64,000 nucleotides of DNA from Chionis minor (taxonomy: Eukaryota; Chordata; Aves; Charadriiformes; Chionididae): positions 1 through 64,000 of the forward strand of contig VZSF01009936.1 in assembly GCA_013398295.1 (NCBI GenBank), written 5' to 3'. The notes under the pieces are model-generated. The model was not told where the DNA came from and searched no databases. It worked only from the letters and a program-made list of their open reading frames with translations. The translations under genes were made by a program, and so were the position numbers. Below are positions 1-12,800 of this stretch, in pieces (position 1 is the first letter of the stretch; every line of letters starts with the position of its first letter).

Positions 1-60
1 AAAAAAGAAAAATAAAAAAAAGGGGGTGTGGGGGGCGGGGGGGAGAAAGAGAGGGAGAAA
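1..60. repeat. Purine-rich low-complexity tract with G-quadruplex potential
   Basis: The left edge is almost pure purine: an A-rich stretch runs directly into G runs of 5, 6 and 7 separated by TGT and C, followed by a GA-rich tail. The long G runs can be split, so four tracts of three Gs fit with short loops, which makes a + strand G-quadruplex possible. No gene signal accompanies it. Slippage-prone simple sequence is the simplest explanation. Confidence 0.7.
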
Positions 61-3000
61 CTTTCAGCTTGGACGGGGCTCAAGCAGGGGAGGGAAGTTC
101 AACCTGGAGGTTTTTAACAGGGTGACTCCCTACCAAGGGGACGATTTGCCTTTCTGAAAACTAGTTTCCAATTAAGATCTGACACTGACTGATAATAATT
201 GAAATATCGTGTTAGCCAAAAGAGGAGTTAGTAAATGATTTGTATATTAATATTAGACTTTTATTTAATGTTGGACATAAGATGAATGAACTCATTTACC
301 TGAGAGGCGTTGTACTGTAAGAAAAGAGAGGGAAAGTAATTAGGTTTTTATAGTTTACAGTAACAAAGCATGCCTGAATACTGGCCATAAAATGGTAATT
401 TAATTTAAAAAAACTTTAAAGCCAAGAAAAACTCCAAAGCAGACAGTTAATAACCAATAGCGGTTGTCTGTGGACGACAGTTAAAGCAGTATAGCTCAGG
501 ACAGGATGAAGGCATTTGAATAAGGAATATTTTGATATATCCTGTAGAGGGACCCTGATTACTGCTGATACAGTACACTGGTATAGAATGTAATCAACAT
601 AAGGCAAATAAGCAACTCTGTTCAATTTCCCATTCTCGAAAGTAAAAAAGTTCATTTCCTGGTAGAGATGCACGTTTCAAAAACAGTGCTTGGCACTAGG
701 AAGTGTGAACTGCTACTGCACTGCTTTACAAGCCTTATCAGCTGTATGCACGTCTGTGATACATAACATATTTGGTTATATTGATATTGAGAAATAGCGT
801 GGAAAGCAGTTATTCAAATTACCTGCTCTATTCTTTTACTGAGAAGTGAGATTAAATTTTTGGGGTGGAGAAAAGGTTCTTTCCGTTTCAGCCACAAAGG
901 AGTTAACATAACTAGATCCAGATAACGATCAATTGATAAATGACGATTGAACCACATAGATAGTATTAGATTGCCTGTTTACTATTAGACCTTTTTCAAC
1001 AGATTTAGCCTCAGTGGTCTCTGGAATACCAGAAAACGTTCAACACTGACAAAGAAAGGAAACAAAACTAAATAAAAGAGCATCACGATGTGTAAGGGGG
1101 TCAAATAATTTGAGACAACTAGCTCATTAGACCAAGCCAAACATTTATGCATGTAAGCTAGGCTGTTCGGTTTCTTTTTTTTTTTTTTTTTTTTAATAAT
1201 ATTTTAAATGTGCTAGTTCTTAACTGGATTTTGTACATTATTGAACATGCATGGTCATGTTGTATTCTGTGTAGAAGGAGAGAAGTAATGTACTATATGG
1301 CTAAATGTGTGGTAGATGCTGCATCAGTGTGTATCCTTCCATTGGAATACACACACACAGTAGCACTGCAAAGGTGGTAATGTTGAACAGATTTATTTCT
1401 TAAAAGTCTGTGCTTAACGCGTTCACGTACTTTGTTAATCTCCTTGTCATATTTTGTTTGTTTGTTTATCATTCGCTAAACATATTCCGTCTAAATATGC
1501 TTTCATCATGCTTTTAAGAGGAGGGTAAGTTATTTTGCTAAACGCATTTCTCTCCTCTTTAAGGATAATATGGTGTCTTATATTTCTGATTTGTTAAGGC
1601 TGTTATAACTTGCTAGCCCGCACAGTGTATAAGCACAGACTGTGTGCAAGTGCAGCTGCAAATCTGTGTCTAAGTGCCAATCTTTCTTTCTAAATCACTA
1701 AAATTTTGGATATTGTTTTCTGTTACCTATTTTCATCCATTTGCTAGTTAATTATTTTCAATCCATCTTCTGGAAATGTAAGTATTTTTAAAATTTTTCC
1801 TATGCTTTAAGAAAAATTGTTTTCCTGAGTACAAATAACGTGAAGTTATGAAATGTACATAACTTGCAAGCAAAGTTTGGCATGGTTTGAAAGAACTATT
1901 TAATGAAACTTTTCCAGCTATCCATAGTAATGCTATAGACATTTATTTTTTAAATTTCTAAGTATAATGCTGGCTTTCCACATGTTTTTTAGAAGCAAAC
2001 AAACCCCGAGCCCCATCACTGTTCCTTGGAGTTGTAACTTAATCTCAGGCACGTTTTAGTACAAAGATTGGAGCATGGCAAGAAGAATGATTTAGAACAA
2101 AACAAAACCTTGCTATCCCTCCCTCCTCTTACCTCTCAACTCACCCTGCACTGTTATATATTTGCATACTATAGGAATGAATAACTTTTCTGAGAATAAA
2201 AGGAAAATCTACTTCATTATGACAGGGAACTGTATGTATCTTAGAAAAATGAGGATTGATTGTACAGGTTGAGGGTATTAATAGCAAGTATGATGGTATT
2301 TATTTTTGGATTATTTTCTTAGAGAGTGGGAGTACAAGAAAATGGCATCTCCACATTCCAGAGCAAATTTAGATTTTGGTGGGGTGAGAGAAGAAGGGGA
2401 ATATTCTCCTAAATTACCTGTGAGAAGTTTATGACATGGCCACTTGACTGCATTGTTTTGCCTATGTACCTTTTGTCCATGTAAAAGTGTGTGCTTCTCT
2501 TGAAAGGGGTCATCCCATTCTGTATACAGAAGAATGTCTGATAACCTCAAAGGGCATAAATCTTAACTTTTAAAAAGGAGTGCTTCTTTGGGTCACTTTG
2601 ATCAGTGACAGGTCGAGAATGAGCAGAAACCCTTGGCTTCTCTTCCATGCTCATCTGGTTAAGTCCAGGGCACCCACTGCCCATTCTAGTTCTGGCAAGG
2701 AGTTGTTAACAACAGAAAAGAAGGTCTGGATTTGATTGATTAAAAAAACCAGGCTTTTGTGATCGTCTGCTTTCATAAATGTTTTGTGCATTTGTCAGAA
2801 TAAGAAATGTCATTTTTCTTCATCCAGTTACCTTAAGGGCTGTAATGTTCTAAAATACTTTTAAGTCATTTCAGAAATGAGACCGTAAGAGAAATGGCTG
2901 TAACCCACAGTGACACAAAATGCCAGAGCCATGTACCTTTTTGTTAAGAAAGAAATATGTTTAATCTGTTTCAGATAAAAAGGTAATAGCCTTTCCAGAA

Positions 3001-5688
3001 GCTTTTTTTCAATGTGAGAGTGAAAATGCAGTATATCAGAATTATAAATGGATCTGTGCGTCATTATATAGTAATTTAGGATTCACTCAATGATGTAACA
3101 AAATTAACAACATAATTTCATTGTGTAACTGTATCTTATTAAAGAACAACTGTCTGACATTCTCTTACAGTTGCTTTATTTAACTTCATGCAAATATTAT
3201 TAGTAGTGACATTTCTCTATTGTACATTAGATTCTCTCATTAGCATGATGTGTTAGTTATCACCAGAGAAATCACTTCTAGATAGGTGAGCGGGAAGCCA
3301 AGAAAACTAAAAATTAAATCAATGATGTATATTAATATAGACGCGTCTGTTCACGGGAGATATGGTACAGTAAATCCAACTTTTTTTGCTTGCATAAATG
3401 CATGCTTATTCCAAGGAAAACTAAATAATACCTACAATACGTGGAGTGTGCATTAATATTGCTAGTAGTATTAAACTGTATACAACCTGCACTGGCAGTT
3501 TTGAGCTGTACTTGTATTCTTCAATCTGATAGTTCCTAACATTGATGTAGACATACGCACATAAACTGTTTATTGAACCAGTATTTAAAAATAGGAGCGT
3601 AGTGTAATGTCTAATGGATTGAAGGTGGAAGCTTTTTAAATGTTCCTGGGTTGCTGGTCATAGAGGTTGTATGCAATTTTAACATTTATTAAGTAATTAA
3701 CTGTTTTACTGTAGCATATAACTGTTCTTTTAGAATACGTGTACATGCAAAAAGAGTTCAAACTTAATTCAACAACAGGCTATAATTCCATACATTGACT
3801 TACTATGAACATTTTGGGAGGAAGATTAACATTGGTAAAATGCATTTTGTAGTTTACAGTAGTTATGAATTACCTTTATCAGTAAGTGTCAGCAAACAAT
3901 TTTATTTAATATATATATTTTTATCACACCGTTTTAAAGATTAGCTGACCCCAGGTGGGTTTTTTTGTTGGTTTTTTTCACAAATAAGTTCATGTGCTAG
4001 TATGAATTCAGAGGCTTTATCAGGCTACATTGTCTCATTTCAGACACTTGCTTTAATTTCGTGGGGTATTTTGATAAACCATGGTTTAGACCTGTAACAG
4101 CTTATGTCCTTTTAGCAAATTGAAAATATTTGCATCAAGAATATTTTGCTGCTTCTGATGTGCCTCAGAATAGAGGCATTAGAAAATACTGTACATGACA
4201 AAAGCGCAGGATGTTTTGTATGGCATAAGCACTAGATGTAAAAGTACATGCAGTGATAGATACATGGCTATGTGCATGATACATGTTTAAAAATAAAAAG
4301 CCCCTCTTGATAGCTTCTCTTACTGTGTTCAGTATTTGCAGGAGAACTAAACCATAGCAAAATGTTTCCCGTTCCTCTGCATACATATTAATCTTGCACA
4401 TATATACATACAGTGTTTGCACACATTTGTGCCATTGTGTGTTTTAGTTGATGATGTGCTAAGAACACTGTCAGATCTTTGCTTAACTTTGAGATATGTA
4501 TGCACAAAACTGTAAAATCTGCATGAAGCATTGAAGCATATATTAAAGCACAATCAAATATATTGTGCAATAAGCACTAGTGTTTAGCATTTTAAAATGT
4601 ATAGTTTTTCTATTTTCTATTTTTCTACTTTGTATTTTAGTAGTTACTTATTCATGTATCGTTTTATGGGGATTTGATTAATGTAGTGACAGAACAGATT
4701 TGGTATATAACAGCAGCAGAGTCTCCTGCTCCTATGTCAGGGTTAAGAGCCAAGGCAAATCTTCCCTAACTAATTAGATGCTGAGTAAGGCATCTTAGTG
4801 AAGTTGGGGCAAAAGTGAATGGGTCACAGCTGAGGCAAGATTGCAAGGACTGTAGTGATAGTGAAAGCATTCGCATTTGCCAGGTCGTTGTGACACTGTG
4901 CTGATTGCGAAGGAACACTCTGTTCACTGATACAGAACTGCCGTCATAAAGTACAATCAGAAACAAAAGCTTTAAAGAGCTTTTACTTTTTACTAGAAAT
5001 GCTCAGAACATACGCCGTGTATAGCTTTCTTTGCTCAATTATTTTTCTCAAACAATAGTGGTTGTGCTTTTGTAAAAGGATTTGCCTTGTAGACCTATGG
5101 TTCTTTGCAGTTTAGAAGAATTTCCAAACTTGGGGCTCCCAGTATACCCAGGAGGTGATGAATCATACTGGCTCAAAAAAGAGAAGGCTGAAACAGAGAA
5201 GAGGGAGAAAGGGAGAATTCCGTTGCTGCTTCTTTTAATCTTTTAGTTCAGAAAGAGAATCACCAATGTAGCTTTTTACTGTAATTCAGGAAGTGTAAAG
5301 ACAAAATTTCAGCATCCAGATAAACTGTAATTAAGGGATTTGTTTTTTGCCCAGCCCGCCTGTAGAAAACGGTAAACTTAAAAAGCAGTTTTATTAAAGT
5401 CTGTGTGTTTGTATAGTTTGTCAATGAGGCAAAATGCATTCTGTAGCTTAACATCAATCTGTCTAATAAATGTCCAAAATAAGAGACTGTACATCAGCCT
5501 ACGGACAATCATCTGTTGCTTTGTTACTGCTCACCCCACTCATTACAGTAATGCCCTAATGCCTCCTTTCCCTTACTGAAATACTCGAAATCTGTTTTCT
5601 AACTGATTTTCCTTCACTGACAAAGAAAACAGTGCCACTTGTTTGGCTCTGTCACACAACATTTTGTCACAGAGAGGCCATCTCTTTC
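61..5688. other. AT-rich unique non-coding sequence
   Basis: No gene, RNA or transposon that I recognise. Open frames are short and on both strands, as expected by chance in AT-rich DNA. The only local structure is a poly-T run at 1175-1194, a short CA run near 1350-1361 and a short AT run near 3910-3920. A POU octamer word (ATGCAAAT) occurs near 3189 but stands alone. Confidence 0.6.
1175..1194. repeat. Poly-T run (20 nt)
   Basis: Twenty consecutive Ts followed by AATAATATTT. This could be the antisense poly-A tail of an old retrocopy, but the sequence on either side shows no recognisable parent gene, so I call it only a homopolymer. Confidence 0.85.
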
Positions 5689-5713
5689 GGGAGGGTGGGT
5701 GAGGGGGGGAGGG
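5689..5713 (+). other. Canonical G-quadruplex motif
   Basis: Five G tracts (5689-5691, 5693-5695, 5697-5699, 5703-5709, 5711-5713) are separated by loops of 1, 1, 3 and 1 nt. This satisfies the usual rule of four tracts of at least three Gs with loops up to 7 nt, and the very short loops predict a stable parallel fold on the + strand. It lies at the left edge of a segment with retained CpGs and developmental factor-type words. Confidence 0.75.
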
Positions 5714-6320
5714 TGAGCATCTCAGAATTGCTTTGATCGGTGCGAACCTGCCCACAATGTACCATTGATGCTATTCTGAGTCTCTCGGGAAGCCATTGCA
5801 TCCCCATCCTCTACCGATGATGCGTATCTGTGCACTTGTGCAAAGGGAAGGAGAGAGTGTCATCTGCCACTTACAGAACATGGGAGTGCAGAAGAGAAAA
5901 TGACGATTACGATCCTGCCATTCCTCCCCATGCGCAGCGCGGGAGCCAGCAAGCTTTTATTGCAAAGCGAATAATAAGTGATACTTTCAGGAGCTTCACA
6001 GAAAGTGAGAAAATTTATACTGGGGTTGTCATTAAAGCTGAAATGTACTGTCACTGGCAGGTAAACTTGCTGTGATATTTGAGATGATGTTTATTTGGAA
6101 ATGGACCACCACACAGATAAAGTCAGTAGAGATGAGCGCTGCAGTCTGCCTACCTGTGCATTTTAGAAAATGCCCCTTGTATAAGAAATTGAGTGGCATG
6201 GCAAATGTCTCTGGTTTTTTTGTGACACTTACTGTGACTAATTTTGAAAAGAGCTTTAATAGCTTTTCTTTTCTCAGTAATTTCGAACAACTCAGGGAAC
6301 AGTGAGACACACCTGATGAA
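5714..6320. promoter_or_regulatory. Candidate conserved non-coding element (enhancer-like)
   Basis: Chosen by eye: the segment is repeat-free, keeps more CpGs than its surroundings (for example the cluster near 5931-5942), and has a TCF/LEF-type word CTTTGATC at 5731-5738 and SOX-type words ACAATG at 5754-5759 and CCATTG at 5762-5767. An 81-codon frame (5830-6075, +) and a 97-codon frame (6032-6325, -) cross it, but neither resembles a protein I know and neither has a convincing splice context. Conservation cannot be seen from one sequence, so this is a hypothesis. Confidence 0.3.
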
Positions 6321-9300
6321 CGCAATTTATTTGTGAGGGTTTTTTTTAAACTTTATTTAACCAGAATTACAGGGAAGGAGATAGCGTGCCTGACTCTCTG
6401 CGTATGTATTTTCTCCATGCATTCCGCGGTGTATTTCTTAAAGATCGGTAACTTTAAAATGCAATACTTCTGGCGCTGAACAGTTTGAATGAAAACGTCA
6501 CACAACGCAGGTCTTTTCAGATGAACAGCTCAACATTTGGTGTGTACCAGTGAGAGGAAAATGGAATATAAAGGATCATATCCTCAGAGTGATCCGAGCA
6601 TGTGTTTTCCATTCATGTCATTGGAGGCCCTGTCATGCATCAAGGACAGCATATAGTTTAGGTACAGAATTACAGATAGCAGTGTATTAGCCTACAGAGT
6701 GAGCTGTAACTAGGAGCTCAGTTCTGTAAGCCTTCTGTATGCGCGTAACTTTTATGAAGCTGAATCTGCAGGTATTTTGCAAGATGAGATTCTACAGCGG
6801 TACAGAAAGTTGCTCTTGTGTATTTTAATCTTTTCTATTATTTAGACGCTAAGGAAATGAACGTAATTTAACAAAAAAGAAGTCAGGCATTGCACTTTCT
6901 TAAAGAAATCTAAACCTGACTTACTGTTTTATCACAATCCAGAAATTAAACCAGGTTCTTTCTTAAAGTCTCTGGTCAGATATGCTTTTAGCCATTATGG
7001 GCCTGTGTATGATTTTGGTGTATAAGTTAACTGAAAGCTCCGGTTGTCATGGATTGCCCTGGAAGCCAGTGCAGTGCAAAATGATGGCTGCTTCCAGTTT
7101 GCCTCTGAAGTTTTGAATTTTTTGAACCAGAAATCTCAGAATGCAATGTGAGTAGTGTAATTCAACACGAAATTAAATTGGAGGAGAAATGTTTAGAAGA
7201 CTCCTTGCTAACTGGAATTGCCAACTTTTCTACAGGAAAAGTAGCAGCGCAGTAGGATAAAACGTTATTTAATTAATAGAGTAGCATTTTGAAAGGAATT
7301 ACTGTCTTTTGCATAAAAATTTGCCTTTCCCAAAGTGTTCTATCTTCTTTGTTTTCTCATTAAGGAAAAAAAAATAAAACTCCACCAAAGAACCCCACCA
7401 AACAAACCTGAAGATGTTATTGTCAGATCTTTTTATGCAGATTGATTTCCTTTTAGCATATTCATTGCCCTTTGCCTGCACAGCACACAAGACCTCGTGT
7501 ACCGTACTGCAGTTTTATTGCTGCTTTCAGAGGGATGTCTTGTGAGATGTTACGGCTCCTGCGGAAGTACAACGGCAAAATGTCATTTTATGATAGATCA
7601 TTATTGATATCCTTTATTTATTTATGCCTTTCCTCATTTTTCTTTCTCTACAGTTTTTCTTGCTCTGTATATATATCTGAACATGTATTAAAAGAAAAAC
7701 TCTTCTTGGTAGTAACTGAATAATTAAAAGAATCTTGATTATAAGGGACTGTAGGAAGAGATGAGGTGCAGAGAGGAGAAGCATCCCTTCCAAGGATGGC
7801 TGAATGTAGGTGCTGACACGCAAAGAGTTCAGTGCTTTATATTTCAGTGTGCCTGTATGCAAGAACATGATAAAAACATGTGATGCCCTGGCTTATCGCA
7901 TGGAAGGTGCTGAAAAGCATCTCAGTTTGATCTCTACTTGGTACAATTTCTTAACCCAGGTATTGCCAATATTTAAAAAGGAGCATTCAGTATATTTGTA
8001 TTCTTATATCTCAAATATGAGCTTTGTGTTTATTTGACAAAATAAATATCAAGAAAAATGGAAAAATTAAACTCATAGAATGCTTGAACAGATTTTTTAA
8101 TTTTTTTTTAACACAGACTTAGTAGACAAAAGATAATCAACTTGGACATCAGCAAGCTGTTTAAAAACAATTAAAACCACAAACCTGTATCACTGTTTTC
8201 AGACTTAGTGCTTAATTAGTAATGCACCAAGTTTGGTGGTTTTTTTTTCCTTGCAGGAATTCTCTAAAACTTAGATTTTATGGCAATCTGTAAAATGGAG
8301 TTCATAGGAAAACAGTCTCCTCAGAAGTGGTAGTGGCTGTATTTCCAAGTAGTGGACATTGGGGTTTTCACATTTCCTATCGTAACTTTTAGTGGCTGTT
8401 TGTTCCCTGGACAGTTTACTTTTTAAAATACTTAAATTTGATAAGAATATCTGAAATAGATGTCTTGGGGAGGAGGGAGGTACAAACTAATGAAGAGTAT
8501 GCAAGGAAAAAAAAATAATTACTTCCAGCTGGCTTTATATAATAAAACTACTATTAAAATGAGGAGCTCCATTAGCAAGGCTTTAATTATATATTTTCTT
8601 ACATTTCTAAATAAACACCGTAGTCTTTAGAAAAATAACACTTAAATGAGTTAAGCGTGACAGCCTTTGCTCTAGCCAGGGAAAAAACATAAAGAAGTAC
8701 CAACTCATCTACCCGGCCTTAGTGCCCCACAGCAGTTGACATTGCTGGAATGCCTCCTGCAGCTGGTGGCATATGACTGTCATTTGCAGGCAGGATATAC
8801 GCAGAGTTTACACAATGGAGGCATTCATGAAAGTGTTCCTCATCTGGGATTCCTGCAAGCTCTCATTTTATTGACCCTGTCAGAATTTAACTGGTAGACT
8901 GTCAAATTATGTGTTGCTTTATCTAATATTAGTTTTTCTTTTAAATTAGAATGCACGGAAGAAGGGGTTGTGGCAAGCAGGTATGAAAAGCAAAAAAACA
9001 ACTTCTGGCTTGCTGCTTCCAAACCAGGAAAAACATAATGGCTGTGTGAGAACTTTATCATTTGTGCTACAGATTGTAAGGATTCTATTTTTTGTTCAAG
9101 ATGAAATAATGTGATTTATGTATGGAGTTTTTTCAGGGTTTGGGGAGGGGTGGGGTTTTTTTAGCATTCACAGCCTTAACTAAAATTCCGTTTTCTAAAT
9201 TACCATGTCCCTCAAGTGTAACTCGAACATCGGTGTACAAACAGTTTTATAAAACAGCTCACTCTTTAGCTGCTGGTGTCCTTAAAGATAGCAGGAAAAC

Positions 9301-9429
9301 CGCTCTCTATACAAGCTTCCCCAAAAAGAGATTTATTCATATGCTTTGCTGCCTCTTTATGCAGAATGCCATAAAGAAATGCCCCATACTTAACGGTTTT
9401 TATAATGTCCTGCAAACAATGTAATAATC
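6321..9429. other. AT-rich unique non-coding sequence
   Basis: No supported gene or transposon. Contains an A/C-rich stretch at about 7363-7405 and scattered short homopolymers, including G-run to T-run junctions at 6337-6347 and 9152-9162. Otherwise I see nothing in it. Confidence 0.55.
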
Positions 9430-9830
9430 TGAGTGGTGATTGATGATTATAAATATGTTCTTTATATCACAGATTGGCTGCTTATTAATTCAATGGTGTT
9501 GAGGCATGACCTCTCCAAAGCCATAATTTGCATAAAAAAAAAAAATGTATGCACAGCTTCATTGATATCTGGGAGAGAAGTGGTTACAGCAGCAGACAGC
9601 ACACCAAAATGTTGGCTTCATGCAGATGGAGCATACTGCAAGAAAAGTACCTTACGCAGTGAGTTACTCATTTTAATAGATCCTCCTATCCACCACTCCA
9701 TTGTTAATGCAGCGCTGAAGTTCAGTTCCAGGTGGAGGGGAAGAGAGAGAGGGAATGAGAAAGAATGATCAGATTATTTTAAAGAAAATAAATTTTAACC
9801 TGGAGGCTATCAATCACTTCATTTCTGCCA
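9430..9830. promoter_or_regulatory. Candidate developmental enhancer with PBX/HOX, POU and SOX-type words
   Basis: Seen directly: TGATTGAT at 9437-9444 (+) and its exact reverse complement ATCAATCA at 9809-9816, flanking an octamer ATTTGCAT at 9526-9533 and a SOX-type CCATTGTT at 9698-9705. TGATTGAT is the known PBX-HOX composite word, ATTTGCAT the POU octamer, and CCATTGTT a SOXB-type site. The grouping within 400 bp in repeat-free sequence resembles vertebrate developmental enhancers. A 111-codon + frame at 9433-9768 overlaps the block but encodes nothing I recognise. Short words occur by chance, so the call is tentative. Confidence 0.35.
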
Positions 9831-12800
9831 GGGAAAAAAGCCCCTCAACTCACCATATATGGTTTTTGTTCATGTACAGAAATAAGGTATGGCATCTGTC
9901 CGTCTGATATGGGATCTCATTATCATAGATTTACATATTGCGTTTTCTCATCATTGTTCTACTTTTAAAAAAATGTTGGATTTCTACTAGAGTAGTGACG
10001 GCTGAATTGTAAATGGTGTTTTACATTAAGAAATGTATATGGCTGACTATGTTTGTCTTGTGCCATGTATAGTTTCCAGTTTCTTCCCACTTTACTTCCC
10101 TCTTTCCTGGAATAAAAATAATTTTAAACACAAAAGACAAAGTAATCTAAATAGAATATTACTACACTATTTTGCAAGACCTCCTGAAATATTGCTCTGG
10201 AATCTACTGAGATGTTGATTTTTCTCTGCAGGGTTAAATAAGAAAGACAACTGAAACATTTAAATTCACTTGGAAATGTGTAATTTTTTTTATCTTTTGA
10301 TACAGCGTTATGAAGGCATTGTCTTCCCTTAGATACTTTTAAAAAATAAAATTGGTTGCCTGAGCTGCAATATTAAATTAGTATTTAGCAATTCAAAGAT
10401 AAGTGATTTACAAGAATTTGAAAAATGTAGAATTTCTGTCATGATAAGTAAATTTTCATTCCAAGGAAAATGCTACTTCTCCAGTTTTGGCATAGCACTT
10501 ACCCTAAGTCCCATTTTTTTGGTTTGTTTACCCTAAAAATTGAGGAAAAAATGAAGTAGATACACACTGGTGTATTTTCTTGTTAATGAGGATAGTTTCC
10601 TTAGTGGCTTCTCAGTCTGGTTATCTAAGGAGAGAAGTAAAAGCTGGATTTTAGAGCACAACCAAGAATATGGAAAATATTCAAACAGTAAAAATTGTTT
10701 GTGAATTTCCTACATCATCAGACTTACATTACAATTTATTTAAAAGAATTTCTATCTGTTGTTTCCTTTGTGAAAGTTTGTTTGAGACAGTCAGCTTGTC
10801 AGTACATTATTACAGGTCAAACCCAAGGTATCTCAAACTCTTCTGCTGATACAAAAGGTTTCTATGGAAAGACAATACTTTACAACACTAGAAAATTTTA
10901 ATTTTAAGTGCCTAGTCCTGTTCTCACTGAAATCAATACAAATATAGTCTTTAATCACAGAATTGGTCTGGAGGCTTTTCCTACAGTCTTTCCTCAGGAA
11001 GAGGTAATTCATGTTTTTCTTGTTCCACAATGAAGCACGTCTAAAATACATATTAAGTGAAGAAATAATTGTGGAAGTAAAATTCGGGGAAGGAGTTAAA
11101 GCATTAGAGTATTGTACTCTATTTTCCAATAATGGAATATTTGTAGAAGTATGACCTTTAGAATCTAGGTTCTTCAAAATTTTAATTACACACTTAAGAG
11201 AAATTGTGTGGCATCAGTTATCTGTTTAAAAAAAAAAAGGCCTCTGTTAACTGAGTGCTGGGTGTTTTTTTACTTTAAAATGCAATTTTATTCTCGTGTA
11301 AAAATGTATGTTTCATTAATCTATATCTTCATTAACTAAATCTTTCAGAAGACAGTGGAAGGGAATTATTTAGCTCATAGCATAGACAGCAATGATCTTA
11401 AAAAGTAAAACATCACAAGTCCCCAACACAAAACTAACCCAGCGTTAAACATCTTAAATTGGTATTTGTGTATCTTCTGCATGAAAGTTGCTTAGACATG
11501 AAATGATGTCTTTCTCCACATTCTTGTTTTGCTTTTTGATAATGTTGGGAAGTTAGAAGTCAGTTGTGAAAATGTTAAATCAATTCAAAGTATATGCAAT
11601 TTTATAATTACAAAGTTGAAATTTGGTTTTCTGCAAATAGACCTATATAAATCATGTTTTCTATGATTTTTCAATTTGCACTTTTATAGGCCTTTTTTAA
11701 TGATAGCAAACTGAAGTAAAACTTTTCTAACACATAAAGTACATGAAGTACATAAATATGTAAAATGCATAAAGTGAAGCCATAGATATGAGACTGATTT
11801 TAGATGACTGGGGGTTTTTTTCTGAACCTATCCCTTCTATACTACATCCCCATCCCTTCTAAAATTCGGCAGTGGTCAGGTGTGGTGTTTTGATTCTATC
11901 CACTGACTTGCATCTGCATGTTTATACACCCACAAACTGCAAAAAGAAAACTGACTAAATGTGGCTTCAGGGAAAAGAAAGGAGTGGTGGGCGCAGATAC
12001 CAGCTGGAGCTTGATGCATGTGTTCTCTTCTGTGGCACCGTTTTGTTGTTGATGTGGGAATGTAGCTAAACAGTGGCTACAGATGCTCCACTAAATAAGG
12101 ATCCACATAAATTCCAGCTGTGAACTTGTGATTCATCCTTCCCTGCACAAAAGATATGTTTCCATATGTCTCATTATGTTCCATATTTGATTTTTATCAC
12201 ACACTGTGTGCCAGTCTGAATCTCGTCTACATGCTTTTTATGAATCCTGTAACCATTTCTTTCTTCCTCCTTTGAATTAGAGTCATGATGCACCCTAGCC
12301 TCCGTGCAAAAAATCCACACTACAATCATACAGCATTCTTGTAAATAATTTTTTAATGAATCAAGTACATGAATAATGTATCTATGTAGCCACCATAGCA
12401 CAGAGTCTGGACATATCTGCAGAAAATCATAGTAGCCCATTTGAAAAATATTTTTCTGGAAGCTAACTCTGCAGTCCTTAAAATGATCCGAGTTCTAAGT
12501 AATTTCATCTTTAAAAATACTCATGTCTTACTTTACCTGCTCGGAATGGATTTTTGTGATATTATCTGTAATCATTTCAGGTATCTCATGTACATAGCTT
12601 CTTTTTATATTTTTAAGTGTGTAGTAGATTGATAAGGACTGTCATTTCGAATTACGAAAAATACCTATTGTTAAAACCGTTTATGCTGTCTGAGACTCAC
12701 TGAAAAGAACTGCAAGACTGCCACTGGTTCCATGGTGCCAAATAAAATAAGTTCATTAATTAATTTTTTTATATATATATTACTCTTAACCGTTATATTC

